Positions 1 to 11,007 are shown, numbered from the stretch's first letter. The stretch is DNA of 64,000 nt from Theobroma cacao (GCF_000208745.1 NC_030851.1:5060524-5124523); one strand, 5' to 3'. Numbers and translations are program-made. Notes: generated from the letters alone by a model not told the origin.

Positions 1-55
1 TAAAATGGAATGCAAATGTGAAGTAAGATGAAATGCATGGCATGAGATAAAAATA

Positions 56-985
56 CCGGACGAATAACCTTTTATCGAGGATATTTTCCCGAATCCGCCC
101 ATCATACTGGTGGGACTCGGGATATTCTCTCACCTAGAGAATTATCCGAGAAACTTGCCTTCGCAAATTCGACGAATAATTCCCATCATCAGAGTCATTG
201 TACGTTTTCTTTTTAAAATAATATTTTTGTGCATAATGAACCTAATTCGGGCCAAAACCTTTTATTAAAAAAATTTCTCGAGCCTTCCCATCATACTGGT
301 GGGACTCGGGGGCATCTTTTCACCTAGGAAACTTTTCGAGAAGTACTCGCCTTCGCAAGATCTTCGAAAAATCTCATCATCGGGGCTTAAACTCGAAAAC
401 AGAAATATTTATATGCAATGATATGTATGATGCAATATATATATGCTATGCTAATGCAATTATCTATATTTTTTGTTATTATTAATTAATTATTACTTTT
501 ATTTTATTATATTTTTTATAAGCAATCTTTTATTCAAACCTAATGCCTAAGATCTTATTTTTATATATATATTTATTATTTTTTTATCTTTGTCTTCACA
601 TTTTTCATAGTTTATGCCACTTAATATTCAATGCTTAATTTTAAATTAGTTATTTTATTATTATTTATCTATTTATTTTATTTTTTATTTATTTAATGTC
701 ATGTATATTGTATTTTCACAAATTAATTATTTATTATATGTTTGAATTGTTATTATTTTTTATCATTTTTTATCATTTAGTATTTGTTTATTATTTTTAT
801 CGAGTAATTTTTTTGGTATAGTCAAACTCTTTATTTATTAAGAATTTCAGAATCTTTAAATCCGAGGCTCTCCCATCGTACTGGTGAAGCCTTGATTCGG
901 ATTTCGAACCTAGGAAATATCAGCCCAGGATTGCGACTTCTCGTATCTCGACCGATTATCCCATCATCGGTATGGTTTACTTGTA
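56..985 (+). repeat. Three diverged copies of a ~150-bp repeat
   Basis: Copies at about 56-200, 248-400 and 828-985 share a core CCCATCATACTGGTGGGACT (the third copy reads CATCGTACTGGTGAAG). The core is followed by TCACCTAG or ACCTAGGAAA, then a CTTCGCAA-like segment and a closing CCCATCATC. The first two are close in tandem. The third is separated by about 430 bp of AT-rich sequence. They look like internal subrepeats of the surrounding LTR-derived block. Confidence 0.75.
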
Positions 986-2390
986 GTTAATGTAATGATA
1001 TATTATATATTTTTTTATTTTTCTTCTTAAAGAGTTAACTTTCTAATATGGATTCTCATACTTATTTTATTATAATTATTTTAATATTTAATCTATTAGT
1101 TTCTAATTCATGATTTAATCTATATATGAATCTTTAGCCTACCATTTATTTCATTCATTCATATTATCACTTNTACTTTGTTATATTTGTTCTCTAAATC
1201 TAACACTATAAATAAATTTTATTTAGCAATCTATTTTTGTTTTGCATATATGCTTCATTTATTTAAGTGCAAATATTCTTTTCATTTTTAAACATCTTTA
1301 TTACTATGTGTACATATATATATATATTATACTTTTCAATGGGTATTTTATTTTAATATTTGTGTAGTTTAGAATATCAAGTTAAGACTATTAAATCTAG
1401 ATCATACCTATTTAAACATTAATCCTAAAACTCAATATAATAAATCACCCAACAAAATTTAAAAAAAATGAAAAGGTTTACCTTTGTGGGTCAAGTGGAC
1501 CCAAGCTGTCAGGCCGACCCGCGGCCTGTTCCCAAAGCACTGTCGGACCCGGCTCAAGGTGGATCGGGCTGACTCGAAAAGCTTGTAAGCCTGCCTCAAG
1601 AATTTAGCCCCCTGGTGCCCAAAACGGTATCGTTTCAAGCCTTTTTTTTTTTAATTGTTTACAACCTTTTCTCGAAACAGCGACGTTTGAGCCTAGATCT
1701 GAGTATAAAAGCACTCTTTCTCTTTCAGATCTTCATTTTCTGCCCCCATTTTCTCTCTCTATCGCCAGACTCTCTCTTCCCTCTCTAAAAATATCACCTT
1801 TCTTTTAAACGTTACCCGCCGGCTTCCTCACAATCGAACCTCCCTTCGCCGGCGTTCTCTCCCTTACCTTGCTGTGGGCTGCCTTTCGTCGGATCTGGCG
1901 GCACGATGGTCGGCAGCACCAACAACCGACGGTCCCTCGGGCTTCCTTGCATCTTCCTTTCGCCGGCGGTTGCAAGACCCCAACCTTTCTTTCTTCGTCC
2001 GGCAGCGAACCCACACACCAGATCTCCTTTCCCACAACCGGCGGGACTCCTTCAAGCTTCCTATCTTCTCCTCCGATTGGGACACCTATCCAGATCTCCT
2101 TTCACTCTCTCTCCCTGCCAATCGACTTTCCCCTCCTCTCATTACGCATTTTTTGATTTTTTGGTATCTTTTTTCTCTGATTTTTTTTTTAGGTTGTGGA
2201 TCGTTGTGGTTGCTAGCGAATATAGGGTATTTTTTTTGCAGATTTTTGGCTTTCTCTTTTGCTTGCAGGTTGTGGCTTGTTGCTGGTTTTTCGGCTGCTA
2301 GGAAACTTAGGGAATTTTTTTCGTTCTTTGTTCCCTCCTCCCTCAATTGTCGATTTTTGGCTCTGCTTTATACTCACACTTTTTGGCTTT

Positions 2391-2534
2391 TGCAAGGTGT
2401 CCTCCCACTACTTTGCCAGACGCGATTTTCGCGTTTGGCACTGTAGTGGTTGTTTGGTGCTGGCAAAGGCATCCTCCCACTACGTTGCCAGATAAGATTT
2501 TCACGTCTGGCACTGTAGTGTTTGCTTGGTACCT
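2391..2534 (+). repeat. Two-copy tandem repeat, period 72 bp
   Basis: Two direct copies meet near 2462. Each has TCCTCCCACTAC, then TTGCCAGA, then a GATTTTC segment, then TGGCACTGTAGTG and TTGGT. The offset between the TCCTCCCAC motifs (2400 and 2472) is 72 bp. It sits about 90 bp before the inferred LTR end, the usual place for LTR leader subrepeats. Confidence 0.8.
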
Positions 2535-2625
2535 TTTTTTTTAATTAATGGTTTTATTATATATATTTTAATTATCAAATCAATTAATTTTTTGTTTATT
2601 GTCTGTTAAAAGTTGAGTGTCTACA

Positions 2626-2836
2626 ATAATGCACCATATAATCTAACTCAAAAAGCAGGATTTGAATTTTTTTGGTTTCTCTTACATCAGAAAAGAAAAT
2701 ATCAACCTCGTTAAACCCATATTTTAAAAAAAAATGTTTGTTGCTAAGGGATCTTGAAAAAAAAAATGTGGACAGGTCCTTGTATTTTGAGTATAATAAA
2801 ACCTAGAATAAAGAAGTCTTTAAGTTTTCTTCTTCT

Positions 2837-2876
<40 letters not shown>

Positions 2877-3179
2877 ATCCGTCTCGCTCCTCTCCCTAAA
2901 TTTTTTTCGTCGATATCCTTTAATGATTGTAATCGATCTAATGTTTCTAAGGATCAAATCTGACAATGGGAAAAAACGATTTAGTCATGAGGAGCACTAA
3001 ATCGGTGCTTCATTGCATCGATCACATCTCTGGTGTCAAGTAATAGAAGGGGAAAGAGAAAAAAAATGAAATGAAAGTAAAACTATATTAAAGTTTTAGC
3101 TATAAATTATAGAAAATATATTTCAAATTAAAATTTTAATTATGAATTAGTAATATTTTAAATAAATTATAAATTATTA
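2626..3179. other. Non-coding spacer
   Basis: AT-rich sequence after the LTR terminus. Apart from the CT microsatellite I see no gene or RNA signal. Confidence 0.6.
2840..2880 (+). repeat. CT microsatellite
   Basis: A run of CT dinucleotides interrupted by TTT at both ends, in otherwise AT-rich non-coding DNA. The small open frame across it (2754-2963) encodes Leu/Ser repeats from the microsatellite and is not a gene. Confidence 0.85.
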
Positions 3180-3292
3180 AATTTTATATATATATATATA
3201 TATTTGCGAGAAAGAATATTCGAATTTTACTCTTATTAAGAGAAAAATCATATACTAACCAATGAGTCAAATGCTCACATGTATAATTTTTA
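3180..3292 (-). mobile_element. tRNA-derived SINE-like element, decayed copy
   Basis: Read on the minus strand, this resembles the better copy at 23465-23571: a GAGCATTTGACTCATTGG A-box-like start, then TTAGTATATGATTTTTCTC, then a degraded B box (AAAATTCGAAT, normally GGTTCGAATC), then a simple AT tail (the AT run at 3185-3203 on plus). The two copies align along about 90 bp. No clear target-site duplication was seen. Calling it a SINE rests on the A/B-box arrangement and the second copy. Confidence 0.5.
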
Positions 3293-3960
3293 ATCTTTTA
3301 AAAATAAAAAATAGAGAAAAAATAAAATAAAATAAAAATAAATAGTCACATCAAATGTTTTAATTAAAAATTAGCAATAATTTTAATAAATTATAAAAAA
3401 TCAATATCAAATTAAAAATCATAAATTTTAATAAAAAGTATTTTTTCTTTTATCATATAAATTTTTACTATTTCAAAATTATTTTTACCGATCAAATATT
3501 AAAATAAAAAAATAAAATAACAATTTCAATTTCAATTTATAAATGAAGCACATAAAAATTATTTTTATCTTATTTTATTTTAACAAAATAATCATTTCAT
3601 TCCCGTTGTAATTTCATTAAACGTGTCATAAGATGCTATCATTTCTTCTATGTACAGTTGCGTAGCGAATCTCGTTGACCAGACCAAGGAAAAGATAGGT
3701 AACTAAAAAGTACTCCTTTGATACTTTGAATTTAAACACCTTCCTCCAAAAATCAAAATAAAGCATACTTATGAAAGAATTCACAGATAAGGTTAAAAGC
3801 TTTTGCATGTGTAAAGTTACTCGCACCACATTCCTTTGCCTGCATCTTGCATGTTGAAATTGATATTTGCCAAACGAGAAAAAGATAATAAATTCCATAT
3901 CCTATTGGTAGGTTGATACTATCCTTATCTCTTTTTTTTTTTTTACACTTCAAAGAAATA
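3293..3960. other. AT-rich spacer
   Basis: Very AT-rich sequence with no supported gene. The short frame at 3626-3898 on the minus strand has no recognisable motif. Confidence 0.55.
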
Positions 3961-3976
3961 TATGGCTAAAAAAAAT

Positions 3977-4487
3977 TTAAGGTATAATCCTCAAAAAAAT
4001 CTTTGAAACATTCAAAAAAATTTAAATAAATTTTTATTTTTATTACGTTAATTAAATTTTTATATTTTTTTAATCAAATAAATCTTTATAATTAATAGTT
4101 TATTAATCTTCATTAATTAAAATATTATTTTTTATTTTATATTCATATGCCGATAACATGATATTGATGTGAAAAATGAAAAATGTAAAATGATCATGTT
4201 ATTATGTTATATTAACATATAACGTTATTATTAATTATAATATATCAATATATCACATTATTTATTATGATATGTTAGCATTCATGTCAGAATCATATGA
4301 CTCAAAATAATAAATAGTATTTTGATTGAGTTAATTATTAATTATTAATTATTTAACTCAAAATAAAAATATAAAAATTTATTTTATTCAAAATAAAAAT
4401 ATAAAAAAATAATTAAATAAAATAAAAATATAAAAATTTATTTTAAAATTTTAAAATAATTTAGAAACTTTTTAAGTATTATGCTCA
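3977..4487. mobile_element. Long-TIR MITE, copy 1
   Basis: About 510 bp of AT-rich DNA whose ends are imperfect inverted repeats. The left end reads TATAATCCTCAAAAAAATC and the complement of the right end reads CATAATACTTAAAAAGTTTC. The terminal inversion extends through the AAATAAATTTTTAT motif. Copy 2 (5788-6300) shares the ends and the middle (ACATGATATTGATGT; ATCATGTTATTATGTTA). There is no coding capacity. Exact ends and target duplication are uncertain because of the AT content. Confidence 0.6.
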
Positions 4488-4559
4488 AAATAAGAAGACC
4501 ATAATTAACGATTATGATTAGCATAAAATTGGCTACAGTTTTTGAAAACAAAAAAGCTA

Positions 4560-5045
4560 CACCTTGCTAAAGACATAAAAACATTAAAATGGGAAAACCG
4601 CGGGGGCAGGTAACGACACCCTGGACTGAGGCGAGGGGACCCATGGAGGACCGAAGAAATTGAGATGGCGGTGCGCCACAGCTCACAAGTTCGCGCCGTA
4701 TGATCTTCTTGATCAACCCAAACCAATCAGCTGGGCCCACGCCACGTCAAGTCACATTTCGGGAAGTGGGGCCCAACGCTACGGACAATTGCAGACCTGG
4801 AAGCTTCAAGAGTATGCGGGGAGGGTGGCTGAGGGTCCAGGGCCCACTAGGAAAACTTCCCATAAGTCAAAAGACTGTGACGTCATGATCAGTTCGGGGG
4901 AGCGAACCATCAGGTAGCTAAAGTCACGATCGGAGCAGAGCTGCATCGAACACCTGTCGTGGATCTGCTGGTGGAGATCGAGAGAGTTCGGAGACGGAAC
5001 CAGATCAAGCAATTCACATCCAAGCCGTCCGATTGGTCGACATGT
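4560..5045. promoter_or_regulatory. Orphan GC-rich promoter-like island
   Basis: A sharply GC-richer stretch inside AT-rich repeats. It holds three site-II/TCP-type motifs (TGGGCC or its complement at 4732, 4770 and 4841), a GCCACGTCA motif at 4741-4749, and a perfect TGACGTCA palindrome at 4878-4885, a bZIP-type site. No gene with recognisable protein content starts within several kilobases on either side. It could be the promoter of a lost or non-coding gene. The frames inside it (4660-4917 plus and 4505-4726 minus) have no family-like features. Confidence 0.4.
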
Positions 5046-5787
5046 TGGTTACCAAATATTATCGGTCATTGCCTCGTGTTGTTTTGTGTGATTATGTCCA
5101 GAAAATGTAATATTTCGCATATTAGGCGAAAAATCTGAATTTCTATCACCTCTTTTATTGTTTTTTTGACAAATTTTTATCATTAGTATCTCCTTTATAT
5201 TTTTTGTTTTTTAGTCATGTAAAGTCAATGGAAAATTCAGTGCATATTTAGCATAGCTTTTTTTTTAACTTATCTACATCTTAAAAATAAAAATTAGATC
5301 AAATATGATTTTTTGAAATTTTTTTTTAAAAAATAATTTTTTTAAAAACAAAATTTTTAAAAAAAGAGTTTAAAAAAAGCTCCAAAGAGAAGTTTTTTCT
5401 TCTCTTCTTTTAAAAATATAAGAGAATTTTTATTTTTGTTTCAAAAATATCCTCATTTATTAAAAATAATTACAATATTACATTCTCAAAAAAAAAAAAT
5501 ACATTCTATGATAATTTTAACAAAAATTATAACTTATAAAAAAAAATTTATCAAACAACTTTTGCTTAATTTTAAAAATTATTATTTTTCATAAGAGCTT
5601 CATAATAGTTTTTAAGTTAGAAAAAAATTAAACCAAACAGGCTTTTAAAAAAAATCACACATCAATAATTAGATTACGTGTATACCTACGCATAAGTGAA
5701 ACCATTGTCATTCTAGTAAAATTTTTCTTGTAACTTGAACACGTGTCAAAATTTTGATGGGAAAGATCAAGAAAGTTTAGAAGAAAA
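5046..5787. other. AT-rich spacer
   Basis: Contains many A and T homopolymers and a local AGCTTTTTTTT...AAACAGGCTTTT pairing at 5255-5645 that might be another decayed MITE. No gene seen. Confidence 0.45.
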
Positions 5788-6300
5788 AAGACATAATGTT
5801 CAAATAAATTTTTAAATTGTTTAAAAATATTTAAATAAATTTTTATTCTTTTATTAAGTTTAATTAAGTTTTTTATTTTTATTTTATCAAATAAACTCTT
5901 ATAATTAATTATTAATTAATTATCATTAGTTAAAATATTACTTACTATTTTATATCCACATGGAGTTACATGATATTGATGTAGAGAGCAAAAAATTTCA
6001 CATAATCATGTTATTATGTTAAATTAACATGTCATATCATTATCTATTATGATGTATCAGTATGTCACATTATAATCAATTATAAAATTTTAACTTACCA
6101 CATCAATGTCACACAATATAAAATAACAAATGATATTTTGATTAAATTAATAATTAATTATAAAATTTTATTTGACTTAAAATAAAAAATATAAAAGTTT
6201 ATATGACTCAAAATAAAAATACAAAGATACGATTAAATGCAATAAAAGTGTAAAGATTTATTTAAATTTTTGTAAATAATTAAAAGACTTTTTTATATAT
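5788..6300. mobile_element. Long-TIR MITE, copy 2
   Basis: Same family as 3977-4487. The left end is ACATAATGTTCAAATAAATT and the complement of the right end is close to ACAAAATATATAAAAAAGTC. The middle shares ACATGATATTGATGT and ATCATGTTATTATGTTA with copy 1. The element is non-coding. It is followed by ordinary AT-rich spacer up to the Copia element at 6898. Confidence 0.6.
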
Positions 6301-6897
6301 TTTGTCAAGAAGAAACTTTGTTAGTAACCAATGGCAGAACCAAGACTTCATGCATAAGGGGCGAAAACAAAAAATTCATTGTTTGTATAAATAAAATTAT
6401 AAAATTTTAATAAAATAAAAATAAAATTTTAAAATTTTAAAACTTTGAAAGGACAGGCTCTTCTAGCCCCCCTTCGCTCTGCCTCTATTGGTAACTAAAT
6501 GCAACTCTTTCCATCTCATTTTTTTAATATCTCAAAATTATATAATTTATTATTTTACACACTTAATTCTTTTACTTTTAAATATTTTTTAAATTATTTT
6601 ATATGTTTATATATTTTTAAAAGTAAAAATCTTGAAACATTAATTTCATAATAACAATTTAAAAGTTTGATGTAAATACACTAAAATTAAACTTTTTTCT
6701 AGCACACACTGAAAGTTAAATAAGAACAAATAATATGCGACGAAGGAAGTATTTGACACTTTTTCTATCTCACAAATATTGTCATAATTTGATTTTCTTT
6801 TAATTAAAACTTTTCAAATTTGACTTTAATTGTTTTAAATATTTGATTTACATTAAGTTTTAACAAATATAAATTAAAAAACTATGTTATTCATAAT
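6301..6897. other. AT-rich spacer
   Basis: No coding or RNA signal. It ends with ATAAT (6893-6897), the left target-site copy of the Copia element. Confidence 0.6.
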
Positions 6898-7504
6898 TGT
6901 TAGGATAGTCTTGAATTGAGATTTAATTAGGATTGTTTAATTCTAATTAAATTAGTATACTTTATTAAATAGTCTTTAAATCTAGTTATACTAGAATAAC
7001 AATTCCTAATTATATTAAGATAAGATTATTGTATTTAGCACTATAAAAAGACCCTATGGGTTAAAGAATAATAATCACCTAAATTTAGAGAGAGTGATTT
7101 AGGTGTACATGGGATAAGGGTTATGAGTTTGAGACTGTTTCTTGTAATCTCCTGGTTTTTTCTCTTAGTGGATTTTTCTCTGTTGTTGTGCCCGTGGACT
7201 TAGGTCATCAAAAGACCGAACCGCGTAAATTCTTGTGTTTTTGTGGGTGTGCTTGATTTCTTTATTTTTTTATTCTATTGATTTGGTTAGATCTTGGGCA
7301 ATTCTTAGANTTCTTATAATCTTCTTATTTTTCTCTTAGTGGATTTTTCTCTGTTGTTGTGCCCGTGGACGTAGGTCATCAAAAGACCGAACCACGTAAA
7401 TTCTTGTGTTCTTGTGGGTGTACTTGATTTCTTTCTTTCTTTATTCTATTGATTGAGTTAGATCTTGGGCAATTCTTTAGAGATAATTCCGTAATTTCCC
7501 AACA
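6898..7504 (+). repeat. 5' LTR of the Copia element
   Basis: 607 bp, starting TGTTAGGATAGTC and ending CCCAACA. A TATA box (TATAAAAAG) lies at 7042-7050. It is about 150 bp longer than the 3' LTR because a segment starting TCTCTTAGTGGATTTTTCTC is present twice (7161 and 7332, offset 171 bp). A single N at 7310 lies near the join of the two copies. Confidence 0.93.
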
Positions 7505-7507
7505 AAC

Positions 7508-7519
7508 TGGTATCAGAGC
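7508..7519 (+). other. tRNA-Met primer-binding site
   Basis: TGGTATCAGAGC, three bases after the 5' LTR end, is the classic initiator-tRNA-Met primer site of plant Copia elements. Confidence 0.92.
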
Positions 7520-7549
7520 TTCAAGGTCTTAGGTCAATCTGAATCTCAT

Positions 7550-9250
7550 ATGACAACTTCGTCGACCAAGTATGAGATTGAAAAGTTTAATGGAAGAAAC
7601 GATTTCAGCCTGTGGCGTGTTAAGATGCGCGCATTGCTAGTGCAACAAGGACTGTTGAAGGCACTGAAGGGAAAAGAGCATCTTCCCTCGAATTTATCTG
7701 ATGGTGAGAAAGATGACCTTATGAAAAAAGCACATAGTACTATTCTCTTTGCTTTGTTTGATGAGGTGCTAAGAGAAGTCACGGATGAAGAATCTGCTGC
7801 TGCAGTGTGGTTTAAACTCGAAAGTATTTATATGACCAAGTCCCTGACGAATCGGCTTTATATGAAGCAACGATTGTATACTCTCAAGATGAGTGAATGT
7901 ACGTCCGTTAATACCCACATTGATGAATTTAATAGAGTTATTCTTAATTTAAAGAATATCGATGTTAAAATTGAGGATGAAGACTTAACCCTAATTCTTT
8001 TATGTTCTTTGCCTCCATCGTATGAAAACTTCGTGGATACTATACTATACGGCTGAGACATTCTCACTTTCGAGGATGTAAGGGCATCTTTAAATTCCAA
8101 GGAATTAAAGAAGAAAGTTAGTGGTATCCGAAATGAAAATCAAACAAAAGGTTTGGTTGTAAATAGAGGTAGAGGTAAAGAGAAAGGCTTAGACAGAAAA
8201 GGTAAATCTAGAGCAAAAGGGAAAACTTGTTGGAATTGTGGTCAAAAATGGCATTTTCGTCAAAACTGTACCAAATTCAAGGATGATGAAAAGTTCAATA
8301 AGTCTGAGAATACTGCAAACGTGGTTGGAGATGACTTTGATACTTTTGAGGAAACTGATAATGTTCTTGCAATTACTAATTGTAACCTGATGGATACATG
8401 GATCTTGGATTCGGCTTGTTGCTTTCATATATGTCCTAGGTGTGATTGGTTCACAACTTATCAATCTGTTAATATGGGCATTGTACAATTAAGAGATGAT
8501 TTCTCTCTCTCAGTTGTTGGGCTTGGCACAATTCGAATCAAGATGTTTGATGGTATGGTAAGAACACTTGAGGTAAAACATGTCCCTGACATGAAAAAGA
8601 ATTTAATATCCTTGAGTTTGTTAGATAAGAAGGGCTACAAATATAGTGGCCAAGATGGTGTCTTGAATGTATCTAAAGGAGCCTTAACTATCATGAAGGG
8701 CAAGTTATCCAGTGACCTTTATTGTCTAGTGGGAAACACGGTCATTGAAACTGTTTCTGTGGTCTCATCTAATGATCCTGAAGATGATGTAACACGTTTA
8801 TGGAATATGAGATTTGGTCATATGAGCGAGAGAGGGATTAGAAAACTAAGTAAGCGTAGTTTGCTATGTGGTCAAAAGAGTGAAAAGTTAGATTTCTGTG
8901 AGCAACATATAGTGAAATTTAACACTACAACTCATCGAACCAAGAATGTAGTAAACTATATCCATTCAGATTTGTGGGGTCCTTCTTCGGTGGCATCAAA
9001 AGGTGGATCATTATACATGTGGATCTTTATCGATGATTTTTCAAGAAAAGTGTGGATGTATTTTCTAAAGGCTATGAGTGAAGTGTTAACCACCTTTTTG
9101 CATTGGAAGGTATTGATCGAGAAGCAGACTAAGAAAAAGATCGAGAGCTTTCGAACAAACAAAGGTTTGAAATTTTGCAAAGGTGAGTTTGGTCTATTCT
9201 ACAAGAATGAGAAAATCGTTAGACATCGCACTGTCGACAAAACACCATAA
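7550..9250 (+). pseudogene. Copia gag-protease-integrase (5' half of polyprotein), broken
   Basis: Starts at ATG 7550. Gag runs to an in-frame TGA at 8054-8056; the same frame then continues to 9250, so one stop separates gag from the zinc knuckle and pol. The knuckle (CWNCGQKWHFRQNC, near 8228-8269) has Trp where CCHC knuckles have Gly before His. The protease site reads DSACC instead of the usual DSG, which should abolish activity. The pre-integrase region has LWNMRFGHMSERG, but the downstream CxxC partner is degraded (FCEQHIV). Integrase core motifs HSDLWGP and FIDDFSRKVWMYFLK are readable. The frame ends at a TAA (9248-9250), where a small deletion shifts pol into the next frame. Confidence 0.9.
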
Positions 9251-9267
9251 ACGGTATTGTAGAATGG

Positions 9268-10464
9268 ATGAAGAAAACACTTTTGGAGAGAGCAAAATAC
9301 GTGTTCTCAAATGTTGGCCTAACCAAAGTATTCTGGACAGAAATTATCAACATGGCTTGCTACTTGGTAAATCGGTCTCCATCAACTGCAATTGAATTTA
9401 AGACTCCCAAGGAAGTTTGGTCTGGTAAGCCCGCTGATTACTCTATATTGAGAGTATTTGGTTGTCCTGTTCATGTTCATATGAGTGATGGTAAACTTGA
9501 GTTGAGGGCGACAGAGTGCATATTCCTAGGCTATGCATATGGGGTGAAGGGTTATTGGTTGTGGTGTACTGATTGTAAGTTTCTCAAGTTTATAGTGAGT
9601 CGGGATGTTACCTTTGACAAGTCTGCATTACTTTGTGGGATAAAGTCTAGAATTGCAAACACATCAGACCAAGAAGTTGGCAAGCAGGTGGAGCTTGAAA
9701 TCAATGCTCTTGTGACAGTGCGAGATGATAGTGAAATCCAGAAAGAATTGCAAGAGGTACAAGAATTGGTATCTCAACGAAGCATTACTTATATTGATGG
9801 TGATTCTGATTCTTATGTTTTATTTATAGAAGTAGAGATTGATGAGCCTTACTTTTATCATGAGGAAATTATATATGTCGAGTCTTCTAAGAAGATTGAG
9901 TCTCTACACTGGGATCAAACATGGGAGCTTGTGAAAACACCTAAAGTTACTATTGAAGTTGGCTTAGTGTGTGAAGGAGGTGCAAACATTAGTCGTAATG
10001 TGGTTGGCTTCTCCAAATCAGATTTTGCTGGTGATCTAGATAGTAGAAGATCTCAAACGGGGTATGTGTTCACTCTCTCAGGATCTGCAATCAGTTGGAA
10101 AGCAGTTCTTCAATCAACCTTTGCTTTGTCTACAACTGAAGCTGAATATATGGCTGTGACCGAGGCAGTGAAGGAGGCTTTGTGGCTTAAAGGCTTGGTT
10201 AGTGATCTTGGTTTTGAACAAACACAAACAGTTGTGTTTTGTGATAGTCAAAGTGCTATACATTTGACTAAAAATCAGATGTTTCATGAGAGAACCAAAC
10301 ACATCCAAGTCAAGTGTAACTTCGTTCGAGAGATTATTTCTAAAGGTGAGATTGTAGTAAAGAAAATAGCTACAGATGAAAATCCGGCAGATATGCTAAC
10401 TAAGTCAGTTTCTGGGATAAAGTTCAAGCATTGCTTGGACTTGATCGGTGTTCGTAGTGCTTGA
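9268..10464 (+). pseudogene. Copia integrase C-terminus and RNase H; reverse transcriptase core missing
   Basis: A 398-codon frame that continues integrase after the frameshift. Integrase-end motifs include [26 protein letters not shown] and [15 protein letters not shown]. It then passes through an acidic linker to [12 protein letters not shown], normally just before reverse transcriptase, and jumps to the RNase H region ([20 protein letters not shown]). About 250 residues of reverse transcriptase, including the YVDD site, are absent. The RNase H carboxylates look intact: D in SDFAGD, E in [11 protein letters not shown] in [10 protein letters not shown]. It ends IGVRSA before the polypurine tract. 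The clean join suggests an internal deletion rather than point decay. Confidence 0.92.
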
Positions 10465-10533
10465 GGCCCATTGGGGCAGTGGCGGTGTCGACAGAGATTG
10501 GTTCGTAAGGTGGAGCTTGGTGAATTCAAGCCT

Positions 10534-10545
10534 AAGGTGGAGATT
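10534..10545 (+). other. Polypurine tract of the Copia element
   Basis: AAGGTGGAGATT directly precedes the TG of the 3' LTR at 10546, the expected plus-strand primer site. Confidence 0.88.
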
Positions 10546-11002
10546 TGTTAGGATAGTCTTGAATTGTGATTTAATTAGGATTGTTTAATTCTAATTAAAT
10601 TAGTATACCTTATAAAATAGTATTTAAATCTAGTTAGACTAGAATAACAATTCCTAATTCTATTAGGATAAGATTCCTAATTATATTAGGATAAAGTTAT
10701 TGTATTTGGCACTATAATAGGACCCTATGGATTAAAGAATAATAATCACCTAAATTTAGAGAGAGTGATTTAGGTGTACGTGGGATAAGGGTTATGAGTT
10801 TGAGACTGTTCTTATAATCTCCTGATTTTTCTCTTAGTGGATTTTTCTCTGTTGTTGTGTCCGTAGACGTAGGTCATCAAAATACCGAACCACGTAAATT
10901 TCTGTGTTCTTGTGGGTGTGCTTGATTTCTTTCTTTCTTTATTCTATTGATTGGGTTAGATCTTGGGTAATTCTTTAGAGACAATTTCGTAATTTCTCAA
11001 CA
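10546..11002 (+). repeat. 3' LTR of the Copia element
   Basis: 457 bp, TGTTAGGATAGTC...TCTCAACA. It lacks the 171-bp duplication of the 5' LTR but has its own ~22-bp duplication (CCTAATTATATTAGGATAA-type segment, 10650-10700). Its TATA-box counterpart is mutated to TATAATAG (10713-10720). Confidence 0.93.
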
Positions 11003-11007
11003 ATAAT

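Larger units (their letters stand above)
1..2625 (+). mobile_element. LTR-derived block, probably the 3' part of a long or solo LTR
   Basis: A non-coding block with LTR features on the plus strand. It has a TATA box (TATAAAA at 1704-1710), then a CT-rich leader-like stretch (1711-1800), and a terminal ...GTGTCTACA ending at 2625, typical of an LTR 3' end. No tRNA primer-binding site follows 2625, so it is not a 5' LTR with its body downstream; a solo LTR or a 3' LTR fits. The left end is not visible and may lie before the window. Overlapping short open frames at 1800-2500 are in several frames, have low-complexity Phe/Leu/Ser content and look non-coding. One N lies at 1173. The LTR nature is inferred from the TATA box, leader and terminus; the family is not identified. 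Confidence 0.5.
6898..11002 (+). mobile_element. Ty1/Copia LTR retrotransposon, complete ends but non-autonomous
   Basis: A 4105-bp insertion with a 5' LTR (6898-7504), a primer-binding site (TGGTATCAGAGC, 7508-7519, matching the initiator-Met tRNA end), gag-pol remnants (7550-10464), a polypurine tract (AAGGTGGAGAT, 10534-10544) and a 3' LTR (10546-11002). Both flanks carry the 5-bp target duplication ATAAT (6893-6897 and 11003-11007). The gene order of protease and integrase before RNase H marks it as Copia; the gag start resembles Tnt1/Tork-type polyproteins. The reverse transcriptase core is deleted, and there is a premature stop and a frameshift, so it cannot move by itself. The LTRs differ at several sites, so insertion is not recent. 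Confidence 0.95.

Noticed and set aside
1805..2544. Overlapping open frames of up to 190 codons on both strands
   Set aside because: They overlap in several frames, are Phe/Leu/Ser or Arg/Lys rich from simple composition, and lie in an LTR promoter/leader-like region. No domain or splice evidence.
4660..4917. 85-codon frame in the GC-rich island
   Set aside because: No family-like motif; a frame of this size is expected in a GC-richer patch with fewer stops.
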